Part shown: positions 22,591 through 31,779 of the stretch, piece after piece
Layout: each line of letters begins with the position of its first letter
Numbering within the stretch: position 1 is the first letter of the stretch
NCBI RefSeq assembly: GCF_010470665.1
Contig: NZ_VOPZ01000014.1
Coordinates: 1 to 64,000 of the forward strand
Source of the DNA: Desulfovibrio sp. JC022
GTDB taxonomy: Bacteria > Desulfobacterota > Desulfovibrionia > Desulfovibrionales > Desulfovibrionaceae
Length of the DNA: 64,000 nucleotides
Reading direction: 5' to 3'
Notes under the pieces: model-generated
What the model was told of the DNA's origin: nothing
The model's input: only the letters and a program-made list of their open reading frames with translations
Databases searched by the model: none
Program-made: the position numbers and the translations under genes

Positions 22591-23730
22591 TCAATCCCCT
22601 CCACCCAAAACATCATCCGCAACAGACGCAGCCCGCCGTAGGGCCTCATCCGCTAAATGGGCATACCGCTGGGTCATCTGAGGGCTTCCGTGGCTGAGGA
22701 GCTTCTGCAAGGTGTAGAGGTCAACCTTGCCGCTGGACGCGAGTAACGATGCAAAGGTGTGGCGTAATCCATGGAGGGGTCTAAAATCTTTGGGCAGACC
22801 AGCCTTATCCCGAACTCTGCGGGCAATCCTGACGAACTCCTTGCGTTTGCCGCCATCATGGCCGGGAAAGACATATTCGCTCTCGCTCTGCTCTACCTGC
22901 TTCAGGATGTCGTAGGCGAGCTGGGCCATGGGGATCTTTTCAGTTTTGCCTTTCTTGGCTGCTTCCCCGCGCAGAGTAATGAACCGCTCTTCGAAATCGA
23001 CATCTTCCCATTTCAGGGCAAAGAGTGCTCCACGACGCATACCGGTAGCCAGTGCCAGACGGATAAGCGAAGCAGCATTCTGGTCTTCCTCTTCATCAAG
23101 GGCCTGCCAATAAGCCTTGAGCTGCTTGGAGGTCATGCTCTCGGTTTTGATATTATCGATCTTGGGCATTTCGAAATGGAGTACACGGGGATCGGGGGCT
23201 GCACAGAGCCCTTTCTTGATACTGAAATTTACAATGCGCTTGAGTAGCGCGAGGACGTGTTTGGTGGTCTGCGGGGATAGCTTTTTCAGCAGGTCGGAAC
23301 GGAGCCGGTCAATCTCGATGGTCCTCAGCTCTCCGGTTTCCATATTACCGAAGCCATCTTTTAGATACCTGTTGTAGCGGTTGATATCGCTCTTCAGACT
23401 TTTGGTTACTTCACCGCGTTGCCGGACATATTCATTCCAGAGCTTATCGATGGTCCATCTGGCATTCTCGGCTTCTTTCTCAGCCTTTTTGGCAATACGG
23501 ACCTCGTCGTTGGTCGGAAGGTCTCCGTCAATCTTCATGGCCCGCAGCTTTGAAGCCTTGGCCGGGGTCATGTCGTCGCGATGCTGCCGTCCAGCCTTCT
23601 CTTCAACCTGTTTTCCGTGCTTGCGGTAGCGGATGAAATAGACCTTTTCGGGCTTTCCGGTCAGTTCGTGCTTTTTTTCGACGTAAAATACACCGGGGTA
23701 TTTCGTCTTATGCCTTGTTTCCTTTGCCAT
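22591..23730 (-). CDS. int: Tyrosine recombinase (phage-type integrase)
   Basis: A 379-residue integrase of the tRNA-targeting type. Residues ~5-60 are an Arm-type DNA-binding domain (Y-P-G-V-F-Y-V-E, Y-F-I-R-Y-R-K-H-G-K). A SAM-like core-binding domain covers ~90-180. The catalytic domain has Arg in A-T-G-M-R-R-G-A-L near 230, Lys in the following beta hairpin, H-G-L-R-H-T-F-A-S-L, the H-G in L-L-S-H-G-S-P and the nucleophile in Q-R-Y-A-H-L. The ATG at 23730 follows AGGAGG; an upstream in-frame extension is made of a tandem repeat and is unlikely to be translated. It faces away from the tRNA-Arg attachment site 160 bases off. Confidence 0.92.
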   Translation of the reverse strand: MAKETRHKTKYPGVFYVEKKHELTGKPEKVYFIRYRKHGKQVEEKAGRQHRDDMTPAKASKLRAMKIDGDLPTNDEVRIAKKAEKEAENARWTIDKLWNEYVRQRGEVTKSLKSDINRYNRYLKDGFGNMETGELRTIEIDRLRSDLLKKLSPQTTKHVLALLKRIVNFSIKKGLCAAPDPRVLHFEMPKIDNIKTESMTSKQLKAYWQALDEEEDQNAASLIRLALATGMRRGALFALKWEDVDFEERFITLRGEAAKKGKTEKIPMAQLAYDILKQVEQSESEYVFPGHDGGKRKEFVRIARRVRDKAGLPKDFRPLHGLRHTFASLLASSGKVDLYTLQKLLSHGSPQMTQRYAHLADEALRRAASVADDVLGGGD

Positions 23731-23745
23731 ATTGCCTCCTGTTTT

Positions 23746-23779
23746 CCCCCACACTCTCCCCCACACTCTCCCCCACACT
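23746..23779 (-). repeat. Three tandem 12-base G-rich repeats upstream of int
   Basis: The plus strand reads CCCCCACACTCT twice and then CCCCCACACT. On the coding strand of int this gives three runs of five G separated by AGTGT, directly before the ribosome-binding site. It could form a G-quadruplex in the mRNA leader or serve as a protein site. Confidence 0.75.
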
Positions 23780-23891
23780 TGAGCGCAAAATGAGTGAAAA
23801 AGCAAGCAAAAGGATGCAAAGCAGATTCGACTAAACCACTGAAAACATGTAAAATATGAAAAAGTATGAAAATCAGTGCAAACAGCTATTT

Positions 23892-23941
23892 ACGGCCTTC
23901 TAAGCCGTTGGCCGAGGGTTCGAATCCTTCCTGCCCCGCCA
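23892..23941 (+). other. Attachment site: 3' half of tRNA-Arg(TCT), right edge of the mobile element
   Basis: The sequence has an anticodon stem-loop ACGGC-CTTCTAA-GCCGT (anticodon TCT), a five-base variable loop, a T arm GAGGG-TTCGAAT-CCTTC, the 3' acceptor strand CTGCCCC, discriminator G and CCA. The 5' half (which would begin GGGGCAG, with a D arm) is absent from the upstream bases. This is what is left at the far end when an element integrates into the 3' part of a tRNA gene. The intact tRNA-Arg should lie left of the window, at the other end of the element. Confidence 0.85.
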
Positions 23942-23950
23942 TGATATTTC

Positions 23951-23989
23951 AAGGGTTTATCTTCTTCGGAAGGTAAACCCTTTTCTTTT
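23951..23989 (+). terminator. Intrinsic terminator after the tRNA-Arg fragment
   Basis: AAGGGTTTATCTTC and GAAGGTAAACCCTT pair around a TTCG loop, followed by TTCTTTT. It is probably the original terminator of the tRNA-Arg gene, displaced with its 3' end. Confidence 0.75.
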
Positions 23990-24160
23990 GTGGGTAAGTA
24001 ATAGACAAGTTGAGTCAAAAACGGGATAGACTCGACAACTTTTATATCACTATACTTAACCTGCACCCACCCCGTCTAGTTTTTGCAAAGATGGAAGTCA
24101 ATTAAACTACCAGTGAAACTTGCCCATAATTCATACAGAATAGGCCTATTTTGCATAAAA

Positions 24161-24194
24161 AAAACGGCTGCGAATTAAAATCCGCAGCCGTTTT
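24161..24194. terminator. Bidirectional terminator at the end of the chemoreceptor gene
   Basis: AAAACGGCTGCG (24161-24172) pairs perfectly with CGCAGCCGTTTT (24183-24194), with A- and T-runs on each side. It stands about 20 bases after the stop codon of the minus-strand chemoreceptor gene. Confidence 0.85.
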
Positions 24195-24215
24195 AATATT
24201 TGATTTCAGTATAAT

Positions 24216-26225
24216 TTATCCGGCACGAAGATCTTCGGTCATTTCCCGAAGCTGCGAGGCCATTTCAGTCAGTTCATTGATTGCAGCCTGCGTCTGAGTC
24301 ATGCCTTGGGCGGTTTCAGATGAAATCTGGTTAACTTCTTCAACGGCGTTGCCGATCTCTTCACTGGCTGCGGACTGCTCTTCTGCAGCAGTTGCAATAG
24401 CGGAAACCTGATCAGTTGTGGAAGTAACAACTTCAACATTTTTCACCAAGGCTTCCTCTGCCTGACGGGCAAGCTCATCATACTGCTTTACAGCATTTTC
24501 TGCGCCTTCCATTTCCTTGATATTATTCTGGGTACCACCCTGAATTGCATGAATTGCCGAACCTACTTCCGTGGTGGCAGCCATGGTCTTTTCCGCCAGC
24601 TTGCGAACTTCATCCGCCACAACTGCAAAACCTCTTCCCGCTTCACCGGCACGGGCTGCTTCAATGGCGGCGTTCAAGGCAAGCAGGTTGGTCTGGTCCG
24701 CAATATCGTTAATTACGTCAATAATGCTCCCGATGCTGTCAGCCTGCTCACCAAGCTCTCCGAGGCTTTTCCTCATCCGGACCGTATCCTGCCCGTCCAC
24801 AGCAAGATTTCGGGCAGTATTGGCGTTATCGGCAGCCGAAGATGAATTGCGGGCCACTTCCATTACAGTATTATTCATCTGCTCCATGGAGGCCGCAGTC
24901 TCTTCCATGCGGGAGTTCTGAACATCAGTCCCCCTCACAATCTCAACAGTCTGGGCGGAAAGTTCCTCACTGGTGGAAGACAAACTGTTAACCACACTTT
25001 CAAGGCGGTCCGCAGCTTCATTAAGACCGTCACTTCTAGCCTTAAATGCCTGTTCTTTTGCTTCTTCAGCTTCAGCCAGTGCTTTGTTTGCTTCGTCAGT
25101 TTTGGAGTTGGCCAGATTACTCTTTTCATCTGCCTCTGATATTTTATTATTAAGCTCACCAACCATGCAGACCATGGCCCCGGAAAGCAATCCAAGTTCA
25201 TCTTCCCTGCTTTTGGGAGCAGTGGCATTCAAATCTCCACCGGCAACCTTATCCGCAAACTGCACGCAATTCTTAAGGGGCGTGGTAATACTGCGCACAA
25301 GCAATGCACCCACAGCCATGCCGAAGACCAGAAACAGCAGTGCCACTCCAAACGTGACATACAAACCATGATTAACTTCTGCGAAAAGTTCACTCTTGCT
25401 GGCTTTAGTAATCAAATACCAGTTCAGCTCCGGGATATAACGGGAGACAACATACCAAGTTTCACCATTTTCATCGGTGTATGAAAACTGATAGCTCTTA
25501 CTCTTAAGCAAAGAAGATACATCATTCTCATACCCTTTAATATCCCGTATATTTAGTTTATTGATCGCTTTTTTATCCTGATGCAACCGGATCAAGCCCT
25601 CTGGGTCCACCATGGCTGTCATCCCTCTTTCCCCTATTTTCATGGAGGAAACTTTCTGGACAAAATCATCAAGGGCAAGTGCCGTAGAAATAACCCCGAG
25701 AAATTTACCGTTTTTATCTATACGCCTGTTGATAAACGCTCTGGAACCGAAATCAGGATTATCGACATAAACATTAATCCCTACAGCTTTATTAGAATTA
25801 CCGAATGCGGCGAACCATGAGTCTTCAGGACCTAACTTTTTAGCCTTCCCGGTCGCAAAATTATAATATTTATCCGAGAGGTTGGATACGAAATTACAAC
25901 CGGAAGTTCCCAGTTGCCTGGCAAGATTTGATGAATATTTAAATATTTTGTCCTCACCGGAAGGATCTTCCCCTGCCTCCATCCATTCCCGCAGAAAAGG
26001 ATCGTTTGCCGCTGCCCCTAGGACTTCAGCCGGAACAAGTAATGTCTTTTCTACGACATTTACAATATTCTCAATTTTGGCGGGTAATCCTTCGTTAAGC
26101 AATTGAGACTCTAGGCTTGACCGCGCTTCATAGTAGTTTACTGCGGTAATGGACAAGCTTAATGTCACCAACAGCAAAGCAATAATCAGATTCAAACGAA
26201 AACCGATACTAGAAAAACGTTTCAC
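24216..26225 (-). CDS. Methyl-accepting chemotaxis protein with Cache-type sensor
   Basis: A 669-residue transmembrane chemoreceptor. A first membrane helix at ~11-30 and a second at ~285-310 bracket a periplasmic double-Cache-like sensor with the typical S-T-A-L-A-L-D-D-F and [10 protein letters not shown] strands. A HAMP domain follows (R-S-I-T-T-P-L-K), then a cytoplasmic coiled coil. The signalling tip [19 protein letters not shown] is intact near residue 515, followed by [14 protein letters not shown]. There is no C-terminal CheR-binding pentapeptide. The start is GTG with GAGGAG upstream. The ligand cannot be read from the sequence; it is the first gene of the native chromosome after the element. 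Confidence 0.92.
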   Translation of the reverse strand: MKRFSSIGFRLNLIIALLLVTLSLSITAVNYYEARSSLESQLLNEGLPAKIENIVNVVEKTLLVPAEVLGAAANDPFLREWMEAGEDPSGEDKIFKYSSNLARQLGTSGCNFVSNLSDKYYNFATGKAKKLGPEDSWFAAFGNSNKAVGINVYVDNPDFGSRAFINRRIDKNGKFLGVISTALALDDFVQKVSSMKIGERGMTAMVDPEGLIRLHQDKKAINKLNIRDIKGYENDVSSLLKSKSYQFSYTDENGETWYVVSRYIPELNWYLITKASKSELFAEVNHGLYVTFGVALLFLVFGMAVGALLVRSITTPLKNCVQFADKVAGGDLNATAPKSREDELGLLSGAMVCMVGELNNKISEADEKSNLANSKTDEANKALAEAEEAKEQAFKARSDGLNEAADRLESVVNSLSSTSEELSAQTVEIVRGTDVQNSRMEETAASMEQMNNTVMEVARNSSSAADNANTARNLAVDGQDTVRMRKSLGELGEQADSIGSIIDVINDIADQTNLLALNAAIEAARAGEAGRGFAVVADEVRKLAEKTMAATTEVGSAIHAIQGGTQNNIKEMEGAENAVKQYDELARQAEEALVKNVEVVTSTTDQVSAIATAAEEQSAASEEIGNAVEEVNQISSETAQGMTQTQAAINELTEMASQLREMTEDLRAG

Positions 26226-26483
26226 AGCACACTCCTCTTCTCAGCATTTCCAAACCCACTCTCAAAACGAGAAAGCCTCACAAGCTACTATAAGTTGCTT
26301 ATTAGCATTAATATATTACTTAATACTCACAAAAAAAACAAAGTATAAAAACATTTCAGACTCAGCTCTTCAAATTGCATTGACCTTAACTTCCTCACAG
26401 GATATTTATATGGTACATAAATTCTATATGAGTAATTAATATTTTTTTGATAGTGTCAAAAAATAGAGAGTTAAGGAAAATCA

Positions 26484-26810
26484 ATGCGTCACGACAAATA
26501 TGATTGCAATCAGGGCTGTCCGGTGGAAGCCACTCTGGAAGTCATAGGCGGAAAATGGAAAGGAGCTATTCTTTATCATCTGCTGGAAAAACCATACAGG
26601 TTCGGCGAGCTGAAACGGACCATGCAGAACATAACCCAGCATATGCTGACCAAGCAGCTCCGCGAACTCGAAAAAGAAGGAATCGTCAACCGCAAAGTAT
26701 ACGCGCAGGTTCCCCCGAAAGTAGAATACTCTGTAACCGAATACGGAGAAACACTGCGTCCGCTGATCATGATGATGCGTGACTGGGGTCAGAAACATTT
26801 CGATCTTTAA
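26484..26810 (+). CDS. HxlR-family transcriptional regulator
   Basis: A 108-residue winged-HTH regulator. The order is typical of HxlR/YodB proteins: an N-terminal C-x-x-x-C-P (Cys11, Cys15), G-G-K-W-K-G-A-I-L near residue 27, F-G-E-L-K-R, I-T-Q-H-M-L-T-K-Q-L-R-E-L-E recognition helix, and a wing ending Y-S-V-T-E-Y-G. In the family the N-terminal Cys senses quinones, aldehydes or disulfide stress. AAGGAAAA precedes the ATG. It is convergent with the AhpD-like gene across a shared terminator, and may control the redox genes nearby. Confidence 0.9.
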   Translation: MRHDKYDCNQGCPVEATLEVIGGKWKGAILYHLLEKPYRFGELKRTMQNITQHMLTKQLRELEKEGIVNRKVYAQVPPKVEYSVTEYGETLRPLIMMMRDWGQKHFDL

Positions 26811-26873
26811 TCGTTAATATTGACTATAAACATAGGCAGAGAACTCAACTTTCTGCCTGCCCTAATGGGCATA

Positions 26874-26909
26874 AAAAACGCCTGCCGCTTTTAAGCAACA
26901 GGCGTTTTT
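26874..26909. terminator. Bidirectional terminator between HxlR and AhpD-like genes
   Basis: AAAAACGCCTG (26874-26884) pairs with CAGGCGTTTTT (26899-26909), giving U-tracts on both strands. A second small stem AGGCAGA/TCTGCCT lies at 26834-26858. Confidence 0.85.
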
Positions 26910-26956
26910 CTATGATATATCCCGGTAGGGACCAAGTGGTAAACAAGCTACAAAAA

Positions 26957-27526
26957 CTACCGTCCCATGACGTAGAATTCACTGTCCGGATGAACGGCCA
27001 GAAAACTCATCATGCGGTTGGACAGGTTGAAAAAAGACACAATTCCGGCAATATCCCAGATATCGTCACCAGAAAGACCGTGACCGCGCAGGACTTCAAA
27101 ATCTGTCTCATTTACGGATTTGGAATCATTGGTCAGTTTCATGGCAAAATCACACATAGCGACCTGACGATCAGTAAGCCCTGCCTCGCGGTAATTGATG
27201 GCGACCTTCTCAGAAATGGTCGGATCACCGGTTTCAAGACGCATCACCGCTCCATGGGATGCAACGCAGTAGACACAACCGTTGTGTGCGGAATGGGCGA
27301 TGATCAGCATTTCCTTTTCAGCGGCAGTCAGCCCGCTCTCTTTACCCATCACCGCATTGTTGTAGGCGATGAATGCCCGGAATTCTTCAGGGCGATGAGC
27401 CAGTGCGGTAAGTACGTTAGGGATAAAACCGAGCTTCTCCTGAAATGCGAGGATGGTTTCTTTTACATCTTCAGGCATCTCGTTAAATTCAGGGACAGGG
27501 TAACGGCTGATTTTTGCTTCACTCAT
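26957..27526 (-). CDS. AhpD-like peroxidase (carboxymuconolactone decarboxylase family)
   Basis: A 189-residue helical protein of the uncharacterised-peroxidase-related branch of the AhpD/CMD family. The redox motif is G-C-V-Y-C-V-A-S-H, a C-x-x-C with the following His, near residue 89. Upstream E-K-E-M-L-I-I-A-H-S and downstream D-I-W-D-I-A-G-I-V-S-F-F-N-L-S-N-R fit the family. Such proteins reduce alkyl hydroperoxides through the vicinal cysteines. The ATG at 27526 has AAGGAAAA upstream; a longer frame to 27598 is less likely. It follows a radical SAM gene and a short-chain dehydrogenase on the same strand. Confidence 0.88.
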   Translation of the reverse strand: MSEAKISRYPVPEFNEMPEDVKETILAFQEKLGFIPNVLTALAHRPEEFRAFIAYNNAVMGKESGLTAAEKEMLIIAHSAHNGCVYCVASHGAVMRLETGDPTISEKVAINYREAGLTDRQVAMCDFAMKLTNDSKSVNETDFEVLRGHGLSGDDIWDIAGIVSFFNLSNRMMSFLAVHPDSEFYVMGR

Positions 27527-27610
27527 GATATTTTCCTTATAGTGACAGTTATCTTTACTGGTTAAAAGTTTATAAAAATCTATATTCAGACAGGACAAAA
27601 TTCTTGATTA

Positions 27611-28483
27611 CTACCAGGCGTAGTTATGAAGTATGTCCATTTTGGCTACCGGATTGGCAACCATAGCACTTTCCACTTTCCGAAGTGAATTTTCTTTGAT
27701 GCCGGGAAACATACCTTTGCACGAAACTATGTTGTTTCCATGATCACCCCAATAGAATGTTTCAAAATTCATATTTTCAAGCAGATACTTTTCCTCTTCC
27801 AGCATCTGGAGCGGCGTGGCCTGAATAAACTGCCCGGACCGGATTTCCTCTTCAAGCTCGGTTCCCGGCTGAACAGTCAAAGCCATGGGGGCGATCTCTT
27901 CGGGCTTAAGGATGTTAAGCAGCTCCACAGTTTTCTCAATATGTTCCTGCGAGCGATCTTTTCCGCCCATGCCGAAGATAAAGGAGGCAAGAACTTCAAT
28001 ACCTGCTTCCTTGGCCTTGGCCATACCTTCGATTGCCTGTTCCGGGGTCAGCCCCTTTTTCACCCCCTCAAGAATGACCGGATCACCGGATTCAAGCCCG
28101 GTGTATGCTTTGGTCAAACCTGCGACCCTTAATTCCTTAAGTTCCTCCACAGACTTGCGCCTGAAATCATTAAGTCCGGCGTAAAGGGAAATTTTCTCGC
28201 ACTCAGGAAAAGTATCCTTCACCGTGTTGATGATCTTCAGCAGAAGCTCGGTCTTCAGGGCCAACACATTTCCGTCAACCAGAAAGACAGAACGAACATT
28301 GCGATAAAAACGTCTGGATTCCTCAATATCCTGAAAGATGTCTTCAAGACTCCTGATGCTGAACCGCTTATCGCGAAACATGTTGCAAAAGGTACATTTA
28401 TTATGGGTGCATCCGAGAGTGGTCTGTATGAGCAGACTGTCCCACTCTATCCACGGCCGATATACTTTTCCTTCAAATCTCAT
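27611..28483 (-). CDS. Radical SAM protein
   Basis: A 290-residue radical S-adenosylmethionine enzyme. The iron-sulfur motif is G-C-T-H-N-K-C-T-F-C near residue 25; the C-x4-C-x2-C spacing occurs in a known branch with Elp3-like folds. The SAM-binding G-L-E-S-G-D and the glycine-rich strand before it are present near residue 130, and E-V-L-A-S-F-I-F-G-M-G-G-K near 165. The start at 28483 is chosen because GAGGTC lies eight bases upstream; the frame also opens at a TTG overlapping the dehydrogenase stop. The substrate is unknown; the gene is probably co-transcribed with its two neighbours. Confidence 0.88.
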   Translation of the reverse strand: MRFEGKVYRPWIEWDSLLIQTTLGCTHNKCTFCNMFRDKRFSIRSLEDIFQDIEESRRFYRNVRSVFLVDGNVLALKTELLLKIINTVKDTFPECEKISLYAGLNDFRRKSVEELKELRVAGLTKAYTGLESGDPVILEGVKKGLTPEQAIEGMAKAKEAGIEVLASFIFGMGGKDRSQEHIEKTVELLNILKPEEIAPMALTVQPGTELEEEIRSGQFIQATPLQMLEEEKYLLENMNFETFYWGDHGNNIVSCKGMFPGIKENSLRKVESAMVANPVAKMDILHNYAW

Positions 28484-28501
28484 TTTTCTGACCTCGTTCA
28501 A

Positions 28502-29311
28502 TCAGTTGGAAAACCGGGCCAGCACATTCTCAATCACACTCACCACCTCCGCACATTTCTGCGGATTAGATGCATCAGGATGAGGTGAAGAAAAACGGCC
28601 AGAGTCATTATCGAAATATTTACCGGAAGCTGCGGCAAATTCATCGGACAAAGCTGCCCGACGCAGAATATCCGCACCGATGCGTAAATCAGCCCCGTCT
28701 ACGCCGTATGCTTCCTTGACCATCTTGCTACCCAGCATGGATGCGGGGTTCACCGCCACCACCACCGGACCGTCAGCACCGAGCGAATCAGCCATGGCCG
28801 CGGACCACATGGTCAAAGCAAGTTTGGACTGGGCATAAGCCATACCGTCATTATGCGCACTCACTCCGTTCAAATCCTGCGGATTGAGCGGAGCCTGTGC
28901 AGCAGATGAAAGATTGACCACCCTGCCGGAACCACCCAGCAACGGCAGCAGTTTTTTAGTCAGCAGGTAAGGGGCAATAGTGTTCACTGCGAAACGCACA
29001 TCAAGAGTGTCCGGTGATGCGGTTGCAGAGACCCGGTACACCCCGGCGTTGTTAATCAGCACATCTAGAGAATCATGCTTTTCCGCGACTTCAGCTGCAA
29101 GCCTTACCACTTCAGCCATGATAGAAAGATCGGAAACATAGCTTTCAACACTGCCTGCGCCTCCAAATCTGGACAATTCACCGGCAACTCTCTCAAGTTT
29201 TGTTTTATTACGCCCATGAACCAACACCTTATGCCCCTCGGCAATAAGCATCTTCGCGGTTTCAAGACCGATGCCGTCAGTTGATCCGGTTATGAGGATT
29301 GTTTTCTGCAT
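28502..29311 (-). CDS. Short-chain dehydrogenase/reductase
   Basis: A 269-residue classical/extended SDR, closest in layout to retinol dehydrogenase/WW-domain oxidoreductase types. The cofactor motif T-G-S-T-D-G-I-G is at residues 8-15, N-N-A-G-V near 88, the catalytic Ser in V-V-N-L-S-S-A-A near 135, and Y-A-Q-S-K near 158. An H-G-R-N-K-T-K segment after beta 2 suggests NADP(H) preference. GGGAGAG precedes the ATG. Its stop codon touches the start region of the radical SAM gene. Substrate unknown. Confidence 0.9.
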   Translation of the reverse strand: MQKTILITGSTDGIGLETAKMLIAEGHKVLVHGRNKTKLERVAGELSRFGGAGSVESYVSDLSIMAEVVRLAAEVAEKHDSLDVLINNAGVYRVSATASPDTLDVRFAVNTIAPYLLTKKLLPLLGGSGRVVNLSSAAQAPLNPQDLNGVSAHNDGMAYAQSKLALTMWSAAMADSLGADGPVVVAVNPASMLGSKMVKEAYGVDGADLRIGADILRRAALSDEFAAASGKYFDNDSGRFSSPHPDASNPQKCAEVVSVIENVLARFSN

Positions 29312-29681
29312 TGCTATCTCTCCCGTTCAGAAGATTTAATGTCGTGCTTGTATGAGAGCGTACTCCATACCAAGACACGGACACCTAAAAATGTTAAGTT
29401 GATGAAACCACAGTGACCGATAGATCGTTTTTAATTAGTAAGCCGCTCAATCACTGTATGCAGAGAATATGGCGTACATACAAAACACACAAGTAGGCAA
29501 AAAAATATGACGTAGTATCAATAAGCAGACAATTGTGATAAATAGGTAGCTTAGAGATTAAAAAAAATTCTCAGATATTTATCTGATGCGATCTGCTTTT
29601 AATACAGATATGATTTGATGTTCATAGAGAAATGACATTCATGCAGGACTGATCCTGTATTAATATAAAAGGAAAGAACTT
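29312..29681. promoter_or_regulatory. Divergent promoter region, SDR operon / nitroreductase
   Basis: These 370 AT-rich bases separate two divergent units and must hold both promoters. I see no convincing -10/-35 pair or strong dyad; TGTATGC...GCGTACA near 29455-29480 is a weak inverted repeat. No gene is apparent. Confidence 0.35.
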
Positions 29682-30518
29682 ATGCTCAATTTTAAAGTAA
29701 ACGAAGAACGCTGCATCAGGTGCGGCAAATGCATTACCGACTGTCCGCCCATGTGTATTTCCATGCAGGAAGGTGATTTCCCGGTAATTCAGGATGAAAA
29801 CAGATGTCTGCGTTGCCAGCACTGCCTGGCTGTCTGCCCTACCGGAGCTATTTCCATCTTGGACCTGGACCCGGACAACAGCATTGAGCTTAAATATGAA
29901 CTGCCCACAGCGCACTCCATGGAGACTCTCATCAAGGGCCGCCGTTCTGTTCGCAAATACAAAAAGAAAGCCCTTGAGACAAAAACTATTACCAAACTGC
30001 TGGAAACTGCATGGCATGCCCCTACGGGGACTAACGCCCAAGCAGTACTCTTCACCGCCACAACTACAGCTGAAGCAACCGAAGAACTACGCAAGGAAAT
30101 CTATTCCAAACTGGGCAAACTGCTGACCGATTCCGACTTTGACGAGAACGACATGCGCTTCAAATACCTGCAAATGGCCTACGGTGCCTATACCAACCAT
30201 GACGTAGACGTTATCCTGCGCGGCGCACCCCATATCCTTATTGCCAGCGCACCCAAGACCATCCCCCTGCCCAAGGAAGACTGTATCATTGCCCTGACGA
30301 CATTTGACCTGCTGGCTCAGTCTATGGGCGTGGGAACCTTGTGGGACGGCATGCTCAAATGGTGCGTAGATGACTTCTTCCCTGAACTTGCCCACAAACT
30401 CGGCGTACCTGAAGACCATGAGATAGGATACAGCATGGTTTTTGGACACCCGTCAATTCAGTACCGGCGCACAGTTCAACGCGCTGCAACTGAAATGAAT
30501 CTCGTAAATAGATTCTAA
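29682..30518 (+). CDS. Ferredoxin-nitroreductase fusion
   Basis: A 278-residue flavoenzyme fused to a ferredoxin. Residues ~8-55 hold two 4Fe-4S sites: C-I-R-C-G-K-C-I-T-D-C-P-P and C-L-R-C-Q-H-C-L-A-V-C-P. Residues ~80-275 are a nitroreductase FMN domain: I-K-G-R-R-S-V-R-K-Y at its start, H-A-P-T-G-T-N-A-Q near 112, and G-V-G-T-L-W-D-G near 220. The layout suggests electrons pass from the clusters to FMN to reduce nitro or other acceptors. AAGGAAAG precedes the ATG. It is common in anaerobes. It diverges from the SDR unit. Confidence 0.92.
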   Translation: MLNFKVNEERCIRCGKCITDCPPMCISMQEGDFPVIQDENRCLRCQHCLAVCPTGAISILDLDPDNSIELKYELPTAHSMETLIKGRRSVRKYKKKALETKTITKLLETAWHAPTGTNAQAVLFTATTTAEATEELRKEIYSKLGKLLTDSDFDENDMRFKYLQMAYGAYTNHDVDVILRGAPHILIASAPKTIPLPKEDCIIALTTFDLLAQSMGVGTLWDGMLKWCVDDFFPELAHKLGVPEDHEIGYSMVFGHPSIQYRRTVQRAATEMNLVNRF

Positions 30519-30627
30519 GTATAAACAGTGAAGGGTTCTGTACGGACCCTTCACTTTTCTCTATTGCCGCCATACCCTTCTAGTGCTATCACACGCCTCA
30601 AGCGAGATGAACACACATGAGGCAAAC

Positions 30628-31524
30628 ATGGATTATATAGAATACATAGACCGAAAATCCGGTGAAATCTGCAAAGAGACAGTACCCGGTGAGAAATGGC
30701 TAAAATGGCTGTACCACAATCCTTTGGGTAAACTTGCGCTGCACGGTGCGATTAAAAGGAAATTTGTATCCCAATGGTACGGTAATAAAATGGACAGCCC
30801 GGCATCAAAAGACAAAATTCCCGGATTCATAAAAGATTTGAACATCGACATGAATGAAGCCATCCGTCCGATGGAAGATTACGGTTCGTTCAATGACTTT
30901 TTTATCCGTGAACTAAAGGCCGAAGCCAGACCCATTGATAATACTTCTGCCACAATCGTTTCCCCTGCCGAGGGCAAGATTCTAGCATTCGAAGGCATTC
31001 AAGGGCTTGATTCGTTCTTTGTAAAAGGACAACAGTTTTCTCTCAATAAATTCTTGCAGAACAGTATGCTCAGCAAACAATACGAAGAAGGCACACTGCT
31101 CATCATCCGCCTTGCGCCCGTAGACTATCACCGTTTTCACTTCCCGGCAGACGGAACCATTTCCGCCTCAAGCCCGATTAATGGTGATTACTTCTCAGTA
31201 TCGCCTTACGCAGTCAAAAACATGCTTCGCGTGTACTGGGAAAACAAAAGGGAATACAGTATCCTTAAGACTGCAAAAGCAGGTAATATCCTACTTTGTG
31301 AAGTTGGCGCCACTATGGTCGGTTCTATTATCCAGAGCTACACCCCGGACAGTGAAGTTAAGAAGGGGCAGGAAAAGGGATGTTTCAAATTCGGCGGTTC
31401 CACCGTGATAATGCTGCTTGAAAAAGGAAAAGCTCAGATTGATGCGGACATCATCAAAAATACTCAAAACGGCTTTGAAACCAGCATTAAGATCGGCGAA
31501 ACTATCGCAACAGTCTGCGACTGA
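30628..31524 (+). CDS. psd: Phosphatidylserine decarboxylase
   Basis: A 298-residue membrane-associated enzyme making phosphatidylethanolamine. Family marks include F-N-D-F-F-I-R-E-L-K near residue 90, V-S-P-A-E-G-K-I near 110, V-D-Y-H-R-F-H-F-P-A-D-G near 165, and the self-cleavage site F-G-G-S-T near 255, where the chain splits and Ser becomes the pyruvoyl cofactor. Length and N-terminal layout fit the long soluble-type branch rather than the small PSD. ATG at 30628 has GAGG upstream; longer frames to 30583 lack one. A perfect intrinsic terminator follows, so the gene is probably monocistronic. Confidence 0.9.
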   Translation: MDYIEYIDRKSGEICKETVPGEKWLKWLYHNPLGKLALHGAIKRKFVSQWYGNKMDSPASKDKIPGFIKDLNIDMNEAIRPMEDYGSFNDFFIRELKAEARPIDNTSATIVSPAEGKILAFEGIQGLDSFFVKGQQFSLNKFLQNSMLSKQYEEGTLLIIRLAPVDYHRFHFPADGTISASSPINGDYFSVSPYAVKNMLRVYWENKREYSILKTAKAGNILLCEVGATMVGSIIQSYTPDSEVKKGQEKGCFKFGGSTVIMLLEKGKAQIDADIIKNTQNGFETSIKIGETIATVCD

Positions 31525-31552
31525 ACATTTCCTTGATATTTTTTAATCACTA

Positions 31553-31592
31553 AGGATTGAACGAGACATCGTTCAATCCTTTCTATTTTTTT
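31553..31592 (+). terminator. Intrinsic terminator of psd
   Basis: AGGATTGAACGA (31553-31564) pairs perfectly with TCGTTCAATCCT (31569-31580) around a GACA loop, followed by TTCTATTTTTTT. Confidence 0.9.
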
Positions 31593-31779
31593 GAACTTTA
31601 TAATAAACATTTCAAAATGTATAATTTTCGGTTTATAATTTGAAATATATAATCTAGAAAGGGTTCACTTTTAATTAGAAATAACTTAGATATATATACT
31701 TCGTATGGCACAATTATTAATAAAATAAAATCAAGCCGTTTCTTGAGAATACAATTTCACTGATCCGGGGAGGGAATCT

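Noticed and set aside
23892-23941. Functional tRNA-Arg gene
   Set aside because: The 5' acceptor strand and D arm are missing from the upstream bases, so only the 3' half remains.
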